A stretch of 64,000 nucleotides of DNA from Agrobacterium tumefaciens (GTDB lineage Bacteria > Pseudomonadota > Alphaproteobacteria > Rhizobiales > Rhizobiaceae): positions 1,934,501 through 1,998,500 of the forward strand of contig NZ_CP039889.1 in assembly GCF_005221325.1 (NCBI RefSeq), in the 5' to 3' direction. The position numbers and the translations under genes were made by a program. Below are positions 1 through 11,162 of this stretch, in pieces (positions within the stretch are counted from its first letter, which is position 1; each line of letters opens with the position of its first letter). The notes under the pieces are model-generated. The model was not told where the DNA came from. It worked only from the letters and a program-made list of their open reading frames with translations, and searched no databases.

Positions 1-36
1 GCATCTGCAACCTCTCAATTGATTGAGAGGTGGTTG

Positions 37-66
37 GATCCTCGGGACAAGCCCGAGGATGACGTT
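37..66. repeat. Palindromic intergenic repeat (rhizobial type)
   Basis: A hairpin with arms cctcggg/cccgagg and a short loop, followed by atgacgtt. The same unit recurs at 2091-2111 with 3380-3458, at 10908-10935 and at 21166-21352. It lies between genes and codes for nothing. Confidence 0.8.
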
Positions 67-568
67 GAATATGCAGGATGCCGCCCATTCGGTCTCCTGC
101 CCTGATGCTGCAGATACCATTCCATAGCGAGATGAAGAAGGTCGCACGCCGGATAAGGCGGCTCGCTCCCTGTCAGGCTTTCACAGGTGAGGATAATTCC
201 GCGCCACCCCTCCTTGCTTTTCAGCAACTTCCCGAAAAATACGTCCCCACTCATCCCCGTCAGCCCATTTGGCCGCATCATTCTTCCCGCAACCGGAACG
301 GAAGGGCGATACGCGCGGCGCCCTTTGCGAACCGGAGGCCGGTATCGACAAGCATGGTTCTGGCAAACCGTGTTTCCGAAAGGCATCCCGCCGGGCCAGA
401 GGCGGGAAGGGCTGATCGGATAGATGCCGTGAAAAGACCGAAGGGCACGGCACTGATGACGAGGCCCGGTGAATGCAACAAACCTCCACCACTTACCCAC
501 TCCATCCGCATTCGCCGGGCTGATGCCTTGCGCCGCCGGCTAAACCGCTGCGGCGGCATTTGTGTATG
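67..568. other. Intergenic region without a supported gene
   Basis: Overlapping open frames exist on both strands, but none has a convincing ribosome site, a recognisable domain or natural residue composition. A GC-rich inverted repeat (gccgc...gcggc) lies near 530-557. I see no RNA gene that I can name. Confidence 0.5.
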
Positions 569-580
569 CAAAGCGCTTTG
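569..580. promoter_or_regulatory. LacI-family operator candidate upstream of the beta-glucosidase
   Basis: CAAAGCGCTTTG is a perfect 12-bp palindrome with the central CG typical of LacI/GalR-family operators. It lies about 120 bp before the glucosidase start. The regulator itself is not in the window, so the assignment rests on the motif and on the sugar-related downstream gene. Confidence 0.5.
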
Positions 581-700
581 GACTTGTTAACCGCGCATCC
601 TGAAACGTTGTAGATTTTGCCAGCGCGGCTGTACCTCGCAGACGACATGGTCTAAACCGCTGCTGATCTTTTTACGCTCGATGGATAGAAAGGCTCTCAG

Positions 701-2080
701 ATGACCGATCCCCAAGCGCTTGCTGCCCGTTTCCCCGGTGATTTCCTGTTCGGCGTTGCGACCGCCTCGTTCCAGATCGAGGGCGCAACCAAGGCCGATG
801 GCCGCAAGCCCTCCATCTGGGATGCCTTCTGCAACATGCCGGGCCATGTCTTCGGGCGACACAATGGCGATATCGCCTGCGATCATTACAATCGCTGGGA
901 GGATGACCTCGATCTCATCAAGGAGATGGGTGTCGAGGCCTATCGTTTCTCCATCGCCTGGCCGCGCATCATTCCCGATGGTTTCGGGCCGATCAACGAA
1001 AAGGGTCTGGATTTCTACGACCGCCTCGTTGATGGCTGCAAGGCGCGCGGCATCAAGACCTATGCGACACTCTACCATTGGGATTTGCCGCTGACCCTGA
1101 TGGGCGACGGCGGCTGGGCCTCGCGCTCCACCGCGCACGCCTTCCAGCGTTATGCGAAAACCGTCATGGCCCGCCTCGGTGACCGGCTGGATGCGGTGGC
1201 GACCTTCAACGAACCCTGGTGTGCGGTGTGGTTGAGCCACCTCTACGGCATTCACGCGCCGGGCGAGCGCAACATGGAAGCGGCCCTTGCCGCCATGCAC
1301 CACATCAATCTCGCCCATGGTTTCGGTGTCGAGGCATCCCGCCATGTCGCGCCGAAAGTGCCGGTGGGACTGGTGCTGAATGCCCATTCCGTCATCCCGG
1401 CTTCCGACAGCGAGGCCGATCTCAAGGCCACTGAGCGGGCATTCCAGTTCCACAACGGTGCGTTTTTCGATCCGGTCTTCAAGGGCGAATATCCGGCTGA
1501 AATGATGGAAGCGCTCGGTGATCGCATGCCTGTCGTGGAGGCGGAAGACCTCGCCATCATCAGCCAGAAGCTCGACTGGTGGGGTCTGAATTATTACACG
1601 CCGATGCGCGTTGCGGACGATGCGACGCCGGATGCGGAGTTTCCCGCCACCGCACTGGCCCCGGCCGTCAGCGATGTGAAAACCGATATCGGCTGGGAGG
1701 TTTACGCCCCGGCGCTCCAGTCGCTGGTGGAGACACTCTACAAACGTTACGACCTGCCGGAATGCTACATCACCGAAAACGGCGCCTGCTATAATATGGG
1801 CGTCGAAAACGGCGAAGTGGATGACCAGCCGCGTCTCGACTATTACGCCGAACATCTCGGCATCGTCGCCGATCTCATCCGCGACGGTTATCCGATGCGC
1901 GGTTATTTCGCCTGGAGCCTGATGGATAATTTCGAATGGGCCGAGGGCTATCGCATGCGCTTCGGTCTGGTGCATGTGGATTATGACACGCAGGTACGTA
2001 CACTGAAGAACAGCGGGAAGTGGTACAGCGCGCTGGCTTCGGGCTTTCCGAAGGGCAACCATGGGGTGATGAAGGGGTGA
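701..2080 (+). CDS. GH1 beta-glucosidase
   Basis: A 459-aa glycoside hydrolase family 1 enzyme that hydrolyses beta-glucosides by a retaining mechanism. The acid/base glutamate is E171 in TFNEPW and the nucleophile is E359 in YITENG. The N-terminal FPGDFLFGVATASFQIEG block and the C-terminal YFAWSLMDNFEWAEGY block are also family signatures. Length is normal for GH1 and there is no signal peptide, so it is probably cytosolic and acts on imported disaccharides. The ATG is preceded by gaaagg. A LacI-type palindrome upstream suggests sugar induction. The gene stands alone: an IS element begins about 30 bp after its stop. The exact substrate cannot be told from sequence. Confidence 0.95.
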   Translation: MTDPQALAARFPGDFLFGVATASFQIEGATKADGRKPSIWDAFCNMPGHVFGRHNGDIACDHYNRWEDDLDLIKEMGVEAYRFSIAWPRIIPDGFGPINEKGLDFYDRLVDGCKARGIKTYATLYHWDLPLTLMGDGGWASRSTAHAFQRYAKTVMARLGDRLDAVATFNEPWCAVWLSHLYGIHAPGERNMEAALAAMHHINLAHGFGVEASRHVAPKVPVGLVLNAHSVIPASDSEADLKATERAFQFHNGAFFDPVFKGEYPAEMMEALGDRMPVVEAEDLAIISQKLDWWGLNYYTPMRVADDATPDAEFPATALAPAVSDVKTDIGWEVYAPALQSLVETLYKRYDLPECYITENGACYNMGVENGEVDDQPRLDYYAEHLGIVADLIRDGYPMRGYFAWSLMDNFEWAEGYRMRFGLVHVDYDTQVRTLKNSGKWYSALASGFPKGNHGVMKG

Positions 2081-2111
2081 TACTCTCCACCGTCATCCTC
2101 GGGCTTGTCCC

Positions 2112-3379
2112 ACTGCTGTCCGGTTTAAATTTGTAGACATGGCGCACGGTGTTGATTCTACTCGTATTCGAACGTTTGGCGACGATCTCGGACACGAACA
2201 GGAAAAACACCGTGCGGCACTACAATAGCGTATTCCACGATCTGTTGAAGCGGGTGGCGTGGAGCAGGTTCGACAGGCTTGTGGATGAGCATGGCGCCGA
2301 CAAGCATGTGCGCCGGCTGTCAACGAAGAGCCAGTTCATCGCCCTGCTTTACGGCCAGTTGTCCGGAGCCGTCAGTCTGCGCGAGATCGTCGGCGGCCTC
2401 GAAAGCCATGCCGCGCGGCTTTATCACGTCGGTGCAAGGCCGGTGTCGCGCTCGACGCTGTGCGATGCCAATGCACGGCGCTCAAGCGAGGTCTTTGCCG
2501 GTCTGTTTCGCGAGATGGTCGCCCGCGCGGGCCGCGGGTTGCGCCGGTCGGTGTCGGAGGCCACCTATCTCATCGACGCGACCGGCGTTCGGCTGAGCGG
2601 AGCCGGGTGCGACTGGGCACGGTTTTCCCATCAGGCCTGCGGCGCCAAGGTTCACGTCGTCTACGACGCCGATGCCGAGCGACCGATCTATGCGGCGGTC
2701 ACGCCCGCCAATGTCAACGACATCACAGCCGCCAAGGCCATGCCGATCGCGGCGGGTGCGACCTATGTGTTCGATCTTGGCTATTATGATTTCGGCTGGT
2801 GGGCGGCGCTCGACAAGGCCGGCTGCCGCATCGTCACGCGGTTCAAGTCCCATACGAAGCTGACCGTAACAAGCCAGCAAGCTGTCAGCGGCGATGGCAT
2901 CGTCCTCTTCGATCGCATCGGGCTTCTGCCCGCCCGCATGGCGGCAAGCCGCCGCAATCGGTTTGGCGACCCCGTGCGGGAGATCACAGTCAGGACGCAG
3001 ACGGGCAAGGTGCTGCGACTGCTGACCAACGATCTCGACGCGCCCGCACAGGAGATCGCCGATCTCTACAAACGGCGCTGGGCGATCGAACTGTTCTTTC
3101 GCTGGGTCAAGCAGACGCTGAGGATTCGGCATTTCCTTGGCAACAGCGAGAACGCCGTGCGCATTCAGATCGCCGTGGCGCTCATCGCCTATCTATTGTT
3201 GCGCATGGCGCAGGCAGACCAGAAACTCGTCCAAAGCCCACTGGCATTCGCACGCCTGGTGCGCGCCAATCTTATGCATCGCCGAAGAACCGACAGCCTC
3301 ACAAGGCCGCCACCAGCGAAAACCGCCGATCCAAGACAGATGACACTTCTCGGAATGGAAATTTAAACCGGACAGCAGT
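2112..3379 (+). mobile_element. IS4-family insertion sequence, copy 1 (1,268 bp)
   Basis: The ends are 21-bp perfect inverted repeats beginning actgctgtccgg. They are flanked by an 11-bp direct duplication, gggcttgtccc, at 2101-2111 and 3380-3390. The element holds one DDE transposase gene. The second copy at 33920-35187 has the same length and differs at only a handful of positions by eye. The target duplication is exactly the centre of a hairpin: three stem bases, five loop bases, three stem bases. Confidence 0.95.
2212..3366 (+). CDS. IS4-family transposase, copy 1
   Basis: DDE transposase with an N-terminal DUF4372-type segment (RHYNSVFHDLLKRV) and an IS4 catalytic core. Acidic residues are visible in LIDATG and FDLGYYDF, and the IS4 signature Y-(2)-R-(3)-E-(6)-K is in YKRRWAIELFFRWVK. 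The frame is open from 2149, but the DUF4372 domain starts at the GTG at 2212, giving 384 aa. The gene is intact, so the element may still move. The stop lies 13 bp inside the right end. Confidence 0.93.
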   Translation: MRHYNSVFHDLLKRVAWSRFDRLVDEHGADKHVRRLSTKSQFIALLYGQLSGAVSLREIVGGLESHAARLYHVGARPVSRSTLCDANARRSSEVFAGLFREMVARAGRGLRRSVSEATYLIDATGVRLSGAGCDWARFSHQACGAKVHVVYDADAERPIYAAVTPANVNDITAAKAMPIAAGATYVFDLGYYDFGWWAALDKAGCRIVTRFKSHTKLTVTSQQAVSGDGIVLFDRIGLLPARMAASRRNRFGDPVREITVRTQTGKVLRLLTNDLDAPAQEIADLYKRRWAIELFFRWVKQTLRIRHFLGNSENAVRIQIAVALIAYLLLRMAQADQKLVQSPLAFARLVRANLMHRRRTDSLTRPPPAKTADPRQMTLLGMEI

Positions 3380-3652
3380 GGGCTTGTCCCGAGGATCTGC
3401 TGCCTGCTGATTTTATTCAACGTGATTAGATCCTCGGCACAGGGCCGAGGATGACGTTGAGAGGATGCAAGGCGCTCACGCAATAAAGTTCTATCTCCTT
3501 ATTATCAGTTTTCCAAACTTTTTTATCGGTTACCCGGCGGTGCCTGCTTGCACGCGCCGTCCCGTCTCCTATGTGAGACGGGCTGCGAAGCGTAGCGTCC
3601 GTTTCTGCCGGTCAAGGGGCAGGGCGGGCTGGTCCTCCCAGGGAAAACGAAG

Positions 3653-4282
3653 ATGCTTATCGAAAAACTCAACTGGCGTTACGCCACCAAGAAAATGGAT
3701 CCTTCCAAGCCGGTCTCGGAAGACAAGGTCGAGCGCATTGTCGAGGCGGCGCGGCTTGCCCCCACCTCCAGCGGCCTGCAGCCCTTCGAAGTGATCGTCG
3801 TCACCGATCCTGAAGTGCGCGCAAAAATCCGCGAGATCGCCTGGAACCAGGCGCAGGTGACCGATGGTTCGCATCTGCTGGTCTTTGCGGCGTGGGACAA
3901 TTACACGCAAGAGCGGATCAACCACATGTTCGATCTGGTCAATGAAGAGCGCGGCATCAAGAATGAAGGCTGGGAAGCCTATCGCCAGATGCTGCTGTCC
4001 ACCTATCCGCAGCGCGACGAGCAGGTGAATTTCGAACATGCTGCCCGTCAGGCCTATATCGGCTTCGGCATGGCCGTGGCCCAGGCCGCCTTCGAGGGTG
4101 TGGATTCCACCCCGATGGAAGGTTTTGATCCTGCCAAGCTCGACGAGATTCTCGGCCTGCGTGAGAAGGGCCTGCGCTCCGTCACCATCCTGCCGCTCGG
4201 GTATCGTCAGCCGGAAGGCGACTGGCTGGTGAACCTCAAGAAGGTGCGCCGCCCGGCAGATGAATTCGTCAGCCGCGTCTGA
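3653..4282 (+). CDS. NAD(P)H-dependent nitroreductase-family oxidoreductase
   Basis: A 209-aa FMN-binding nitroreductase-fold protein, similar in size and layout to NfsB/YdgI-type enzymes. The N-terminus (RYATKKMDPSKPVSEDKVERIVEAARLAPTSSGLQPFEVIVV) carries the flavin-phosphate contact region. The C-terminal LREKGLRSVTILPLGYR strand-loop is also typical. It is expected to reduce quinones or nitro compounds with NAD(P)H in the cytosol. It is a single gene with its own terminator at 4306-4350. The upstream region includes a hairpin (cccgtctc...gagacggg) near 3560-3583. The physiological substrate is unknown. Confidence 0.9.
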   Translation: MLIEKLNWRYATKKMDPSKPVSEDKVERIVEAARLAPTSSGLQPFEVIVVTDPEVRAKIREIAWNQAQVTDGSHLLVFAAWDNYTQERINHMFDLVNEERGIKNEGWEAYRQMLLSTYPQRDEQVNFEHAARQAYIGFGMAVAQAAFEGVDSTPMEGFDPAKLDEILGLREKGLRSVTILPLGYRQPEGDWLVNLKKVRRPADEFVSRV

Positions 4283-4305
4283 TTTCAGATTATTCGCAAA
4301 AGTGT

Positions 4306-4350
4306 TACTGCCGCAGGGCCGCTTGCGCGGCTTTGCGGTAGATTTTTTCT
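4306..4350 (+). terminator. Rho-independent terminator after the nitroreductase
   Basis: Stem ctgccgca/tgcggtag with an inner ccgc/gcgg stem, followed by attttttct. Confidence 0.75.
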
Positions 4351-6349
<1,999 letters not shown>

Positions 6350-6382
6350 CTGCATTTATAATAACAACCCAAGGAGACACCC

Positions 6383-7162
6383 ATGAAAAAACTCATTCTC
6401 GCGGCTTCGCTCGCCGCTCTCTTCACCGCCGGTCAGGCGCTGGCAGAGACGATCAAGATCGGCGTAACCCCCGCCGAGCATGCGCAGATCATGGAACAGG
6501 TGAAGAAGATCGCGGCCGCCAAGGGTCTGGATATCGATATCATCGAATTCTCCGACTATGTCGTGCCGAACCAGGCGCTGAATGATGGCGAGCTGCAGGC
6601 CAATTCCTTCCAGCACCAGCCTTACCTCGACAACCAGATCGCCGACCGCAAGTTCGATCTCGTCAGCGTCGGCACCACCATCACCACCCCGATGGGCGTT
6701 TATTCGAAAAAGGTGAAGAGCCTTGACGAGCTGAAGGACGGCGCGACGATCGGCATTCCGAACGACCCGACCAATGGCGGCCGTGCGCTGCTGGTGCTCG
6801 CCTCCAAGGGCGTTTTGAAGGTCAAGGAAGAAGCCGGCCTTAAGGTAACGCCTGCCGACATCACCGAAAACCCGAAGAACATCCAGATCGTCGAGCTTGA
6901 CGCCGCCCAGCTGCCGCGCTCGCTTGATGACACCGACGCTTCGGTCATCAACACCAACTATGCGACGGCTGCCGGCCTGAACCCCAAGAAAGACTCCATC
7001 GCCATCGAAAGCGAAAAGTCCCCTTATGCGAATGTCATCGCCGTTCGTGCACAGGACAAGGACAAGCCCTGGGTGAAGACTCTGGTCGAATCCTACCAGA
7101 GCCCGGAAGTGAAGGCCTTCATTCTGGAAAAGTACAACGGCACGGTCATCCCGTCCTGGTAA
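6383..7162 (+). CDS. metQ: Methionine-binding protein MetQ (NlpA family)
   Basis: A 259-aa substrate-binding protein with signal peptide MKKLILAASLAALFTAGQALA, followed by ETIKIGVTPAEHAQIMEQV, the NlpA/MetQ start. Characteristic blocks include FSDYVVPNQALNDGELQANSFQHQPYLD and NTNYATAAGLNPKKDSIAIESEKSPYANVI. Unlike E. coli MetQ there is no lipobox cysteine, so this protein is probably free in the periplasm. The start has aaggag in good position, 33 bp after metI, and a terminator follows at 7189. It is the third gene of the metNIQ operon. Confidence 0.94.
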   Translation: MKKLILAASLAALFTAGQALAETIKIGVTPAEHAQIMEQVKKIAAAKGLDIDIIEFSDYVVPNQALNDGELQANSFQHQPYLDNQIADRKFDLVSVGTTITTPMGVYSKKVKSLDELKDGATIGIPNDPTNGGRALLVLASKGVLKVKEEAGLKVTPADITENPKNIQIVELDAAQLPRSLDDTDASVINTNYATAAGLNPKKDSIAIESEKSPYANVIAVRAQDKDKPWVKTLVESYQSPEVKAFILEKYNGTVIPSW

Positions 7163-7188
7163 GAAACTGCCACATTGTGGAAATGAGG

Positions 7189-7220
7189 ACCTCTCCCGTT
7201 CGCGGGGGAGGTTTTTTGTT
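7189..7220 (+). terminator. Terminator of the metNIQ operon
   Basis: Stem cctctcccg/cgggggagg with a ttcg-type loop, followed by ttttttgttt. Confidence 0.9.
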
Positions 7221-7396
7221 TAGGGAAAGGCGATAAGCCGCTTTCCATGAAAACCCCCGCCATTTTAGGGAAGGATTTTTCAGTCACTTGCCCGGACTAT
7301 CGGTTTATACCCGTTGTTTTTTGGGGCGTCGCTCCAAGGCAGTTTAACGCCTTTTGAATGTTTCCTTCGCAAGATGATGCTTTCAAAGGGGATTTT

Positions 7397-9601
7397 ATGC
7401 GGATTGCGCCGCGCAACATTGGGGACTATTTGCCGGTCGGGCGCAGAACCGCCGTCGGCGTCGTATTGTCCACCTTCGCGCTGGTGCTTCTCATCGTCAC
7501 CGCGCTCGTCCTCTCCGCTCTCAGCCAGGTCCGCGAAAAGGCCAATCTGCTCGACAATGCCCGCTCACGCGAGACGACGGCGGGTGCTCTCGTCACCTTC
7601 CGCGAACAGCTTGGCGCCACGCTCAACGACTACGCCGCCTGGGACGACGCCGCCGAGTACGTCTATGCTCCTGATCGCTTCGACTGGGTGGCCAGCAATT
7701 ACGGCGAGATGACGGTCAATAGCGATCTTTTCGATACGGCCGTCATTGTCGATGAGAACGGCAGCGTCCGCATGGCCTATCAGGACGGCAAACCGGCCAA
7801 ATGGGCCTATGACAGCTATTTTGCCGCTGGCCTGAAGGAGATGATCGAACGAGTGCAGGCCATGCGTCCGGGCATTACCTCGCAGGTGACCGGTTTCGTC
7901 AAAACCGAAGACGGCATCGCCGCTGCCGGTGTCGCGCTTGTGCGGCTCAAATCCGGCGCGTTGGCCACGGATAGCGCTGAGCGTCGTTATCTGATCTTCG
8001 CCCGTCACCTCAAACAGGCGACGGTGGATAAGCTCGCCCGCAATTACGTCGTCGAGGGACTGGAACTTCAATATGGCGACGGACCTGCCGCCAACCATGT
8101 GGATATCGTCAATCCGCTGGGGCAGGTGCTGGCACGGCTCGTCTGGCGTTCGCATCTGCCGGGGGATGTCAGTTTTCATGAGGCGCGGCCGGTGGTCTTC
8201 ACCGCGCTCGGCATTGCCGGCACGTTTTTCCTGGTGCTTCTCATCATCGGCTCGGCTACGCTCGACCGGCTGAAGGCGGATGAGGCGGCGGCACGGGAAG
8301 AGGCGCTGCGCGACCGGTTGAGCGGGCTCGACAACCGCGCCGGGCTGTTTGCCCGCCTGAACCGCATGGTCGGCAAGGCCCGCCACGACAAGACGGATAT
8401 CAAGCTGCTTTATCTCGATCTCGATGGCTTCAAGGAAATCAATGATTCCTATGGCCATGCCGCCGGCGACCGGCTGATCAAGGGCGTGGCGGCGGCGCTG
8501 CGGGTGCTGGTGCCCGAGGGTGCGGTGCTGGCACGTCTCGGCGGCGATGAATTCGCCATCGCCATTCAGGGCAACGATGTCTGGGCGGAAGGCCGCAAGC
8601 TGTGTCTGGCGCTTCTCGAACTCTTCACCGAGCCTTTCAGCATTGGCGAGAGGGTGGCGAGCATCGGCTGCAGCATCGGGACGTCCGTTTCCCGCGCCGG
8701 CGATATCAATGGCGAGGAGCTGTTGCGCCGTGCCGATATGGCCATGTATCAGGCCAAGGAGAACGGACGCGGGCGCTACGTCTCCTATGAGCTGAAGATG
8801 GATGCGCTGCGTGAGGAAAAATTACAGCTGGAAGCGGATCTGCGCGCCGCAATTCTCAACGACGAGATACAGGTGGTTTACCAGCCGGTCGTCAACGCCG
8901 CCACGCGCTGCATTACCGGCGTGGAGGCGCTGGCCCGATGGCAGCGGCCGGGTTATGGCTTCGTGCCGCCGGATATTTTCATTGCCGCCGCCGAGACCAG
9001 CGGTCTGATCGACCGGCTCGGCCTTCTGGTTCTGCGCAAGGCCTGCGAGACCGCACGGCAATGGCCCTCCATCAAGCTATCGGTGAATATTTCCCCCGTG
9101 CAGTTCCGCAATCCAGCCTTTTCCGGCCATGTCGCGGATATTTTAGACGCGACGCAGACGCCGTCTGAAAGGCTGCGGCTGGAGATGACGGAGGGGTATT
9201 TCATCCAGCATCCGGAGCGCGCAAGTGCGGCGATCGACAAGCTGAAACAGCTCGGCCTGCATATAGCGCTCGATGATTTCGGCGCCGGTTTTGCGAGCGT
9301 CGGTTATCTGCGCCGCTTCGGTTTCGACCGCATGAAGATCGACCGCTCGCTGGTCATGGCGCTCGATCAGGGCGGCCGGTCGCTGGAAATGCTGCAGGCC
9401 ACCGTGGCGCTGGCGAAATCGCTCGATATTCCGGTGACGGCCGAAGGCATCGAAACCGAAGAGCAGGCGGCCATCCTGCATCTGTGCGGCTGCGATGAAT
9501 TGCAGGGTTACCTGTTCTCCAGGCCGGTTGCTGCCGAAGATATCACTGCCATGCTGGATGGGCAGGATGCACCGCTCTTTGCGCTGCGGGCAGGGGCTTG
9601 A
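7397..9601 (+). CDS. Membrane GGDEF-EAL protein with CHASE4-like sensor
   Basis: A 734-aa c-di-GMP enzyme. A membrane span lies near residues 18-42, then a periplasmic segment of about 200 residues with the WDDAAEYV and SDLFDTA motifs of CHASE4 sensors, then a second span near 265-285. The cyclase domain has an intact GGDEF at 382-386. The phosphodiesterase domain has EAL at 510-512, DDFGAG and TAEGIETEEQ, so both activities look preserved. The chosen ATG follows aaaggggatttt; an upstream start at 7358 would add 13 residues. Which activity dominates cannot be predicted. Confidence 0.92.
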   Translation: MRIAPRNIGDYLPVGRRTAVGVVLSTFALVLLIVTALVLSALSQVREKANLLDNARSRETTAGALVTFREQLGATLNDYAAWDDAAEYVYAPDRFDWVASNYGEMTVNSDLFDTAVIVDENGSVRMAYQDGKPAKWAYDSYFAAGLKEMIERVQAMRPGITSQVTGFVKTEDGIAAAGVALVRLKSGALATDSAERRYLIFARHLKQATVDKLARNYVVEGLELQYGDGPAANHVDIVNPLGQVLARLVWRSHLPGDVSFHEARPVVFTALGIAGTFFLVLLIIGSATLDRLKADEAAAREEALRDRLSGLDNRAGLFARLNRMVGKARHDKTDIKLLYLDLDGFKEINDSYGHAAGDRLIKGVAAALRVLVPEGAVLARLGGDEFAIAIQGNDVWAEGRKLCLALLELFTEPFSIGERVASIGCSIGTSVSRAGDINGEELLRRADMAMYQAKENGRGRYVSYELKMDALREEKLQLEADLRAAILNDEIQVVYQPVVNAATRCITGVEALARWQRPGYGFVPPDIFIAAAETSGLIDRLGLLVLRKACETARQWPSIKLSVNISPVQFRNPAFSGHVADILDATQTPSERLRLEMTEGYFIQHPERASAAIDKLKQLGLHIALDDFGAGFASVGYLRRFGFDRMKIDRSLVMALDQGGRSLEMLQATVALAKSLDIPVTAEGIETEEQAAILHLCGCDELQGYLFSRPVAAEDITAMLDGQDAPLFALRAGA

Positions 9602-9612
9602 GTGATGTGAAC

Positions 9613-9735
9613 CCCTTCGCCCCGGACTAGTTCGGGGTCCAGTGCGATCAAGTCCTCGATTGCGAAGACTCTTCTCACGGCGCGGACGCGCCGTGGCTGG
9701 ATACCGGATCTAGTCCGGCATGACGGAGGATAGAA
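9613..9735. repeat. Rhizobial intergenic palindromic repeat, second family
   Basis: Contains ccccggactagttcgggg, a central cacggcgcg/cgcgccgtg hairpin and ggatctagtccggcatgacgg. It lies between the convergent GGDEF-EAL and trhO genes and may act as a bidirectional transcription barrier. Confidence 0.7.
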
Positions 9736-9751
9736 TGGCGAGAGCCTCGGC

Positions 9752-10696
9752 TCAGCGCCCCAGATGCCGCTCACCGCGCGTCTTTGCCAGCTCGATCTGC
9801 TGCTGCCGGTCGCGGAAACGCTGGCGGTCGTCTTCGCTGCGCTCGTCGTAACAGCTCGGGCAGGACACGCCTTCCTCGAACTTGGGCGACAGGCGCACTT
9901 CCGGCGTAATCGGGTTGCGGCAGGCGTGGCAGAGCTGGTGGTCGCCTTCGGCAAGGCCGTGCACCACGGACACGCGCTCATCGAAGACGAAGCAGGCGCC
10001 TTCCCAGAGGCTCTCTTCTTCCGGCACCTCTTCCAGATATTTCAGGATACCGCCCTTGAGGTGATAGACCTCATCGAAACCCTGTTCCTTCATGAAGGCC
10101 GTGGCCTTTTCGCAGCGTATGCCGCCGGTGCAATACATGGCGATCTTCGGCTTGTTGTGCAGGCCGGGATTGTTCTTCACCCAGTCGGGAAATTCGCGGA
10201 AGGTTTTCGTCTGCGGATCGACCGCGCCCTTGAAGATGCCGATGGCGGTCTCGTAGTCATTACGGGTATCGATGACGATGGTATCAGGATCGGAAATCAG
10301 CGCGTTCCAGTCCCGCGGATCGACATAGGTGCCGACGATGCGGTTCGGATCGATATCCGGCACGCCCATGGTGACGATCTCTTTCTTGAGCTTCACCTTC
10401 AGCCGCACGAAAGGCATGTGCGAGGCACGGCTTTCCTTGTGCTCCAGTGCCGCAAATTCCGGCTGGGCGCGCAGGAAGGAGAGGACGGCATGAATACCCG
10501 CATCCGGCCCTGCAATCGTGCCGTTGATGCCTTCGGCGGCGAGCAGCAGCGTGCCCTTCACGCCGTTTTTCTGGCAGAGCTCGAACAGCTGCTCGCGCAG
10601 GCTCTCGAACCGCGGCAGGCGGGCAAAATGATAAAGCGCGGCCACAAGGAAATCACCAGAGACTTCCGGGCGAGGGAGAATGGTCGTGTCGGTCAT
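9752..10696 (-). CDS. trhO: tRNA uridine(34) hydroxylase TrhO (rhodanese family)
   Basis: A 314-aa YceA/TrhO-family protein that hydroxylates uridine-34 of tRNA to 5-hydroxyuridine. The N-terminal domain runs through [16 protein letters not shown]. The rhodanese domain carries the active-site loop CTGGIRC beginning at C189. A C-terminal Cys motif (CHAC...CPSC) may bind zinc. The start is the ATG of [10 protein letters not shown]; the frame is open a further 12 codons, but the family starts here. It is a single gene, transcribed toward the repeat at 9613-9735. Confidence 0.93.
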   Translation of the reverse strand: MTDTTILPRPEVSGDFLVAALYHFARLPRFESLREQLFELCQKNGVKGTLLLAAEGINGTIAGPDAGIHAVLSFLRAQPEFAALEHKESRASHMPFVRLKVKLKKEIVTMGVPDIDPNRIVGTYVDPRDWNALISDPDTIVIDTRNDYETAIGIFKGAVDPQTKTFREFPDWVKNNPGLHNKPKIAMYCTGGIRCEKATAFMKEQGFDEVYHLKGGILKYLEEVPEEESLWEGACFVFDERVSVVHGLAEGDHQLCHACRNPITPEVRLSPKFEEGVSCPSCYDERSEDDRQRFRDRQQQIELAKTRGERHLGR

Positions 10697-11162
10697 GGGC
10701 GCTGAAATACAGCGACGGCGGCCGCAAAGCAATATTTATCAGCGGATCGCGCTATTTTGAAAATCGTCAAATATTCGACGAAGGGGGGCAAAAGGGGGGC
10801 GGTTCGTACGTCCAATCCGCCATCGAGGAGGAGGCGAGGCCTCCCTTCCGCCATCCTCGGGCCTTTCCCAAAAATCCGATCACGGCGTGTAAAATTGAAA
10901 CCTTGCCGATCCTCGGGACAAGCCCGAGGGTGAGGCAGGACAAGTTTTCGAATTTTGTTATCGCACTTGCACCGGGTTGCCCCACTCTTTTCTAAACGCC
11001 GGTAAATATCCAGCCTCAAAAAATAAAAATAATAAAATAAAACAATTGTTTGAATGGTTTCTGTGTCTTTTGGTCCAGTGAAAATCTGCCTCGGTGGTCG
11101 CGTTTGGAAAGGGGTAATTAACCTTTATTTTCTATTTCAGGGAGATCGAAATATGTACGTTT
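10697..11162. other. Divergent intergenic region between trhO and ftsK-like gene
   Basis: Contains another hairpin repeat (10908-10935, cctcggg/cccgagg) and an A/T-rich run near 11018-11055 that could hold the promoter of the downstream translocase gene. No coding sequence is supported. Confidence 0.6.

Larger units (their letters stand above)
2091..3458. repeat. Composite palindromic repeat split by an IS element
   Basis: Removing the IS (2112-3379) and one target copy restores cgtcatcctcgggcttgtcc joined to cgaggatc, a hairpin of the kind seen at position 37. A second, divergent copy (tcctcggcac...gccgagg) follows at 3429-3458 in opposite orientation. The pair forms the composite repeat between the glucosidase and nitroreductase genes. 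Confidence 0.8.

Noticed and set aside
78..590. Genes at the left edge
   Set aside because: Competing frames on both strands, with no ribosome sites or domain signatures.
587..2062. 491-aa minus-strand frame opposite the beta-glucosidase
   Set aside because: Antisense shadow of a gene with intact GH1 catalytic motifs.
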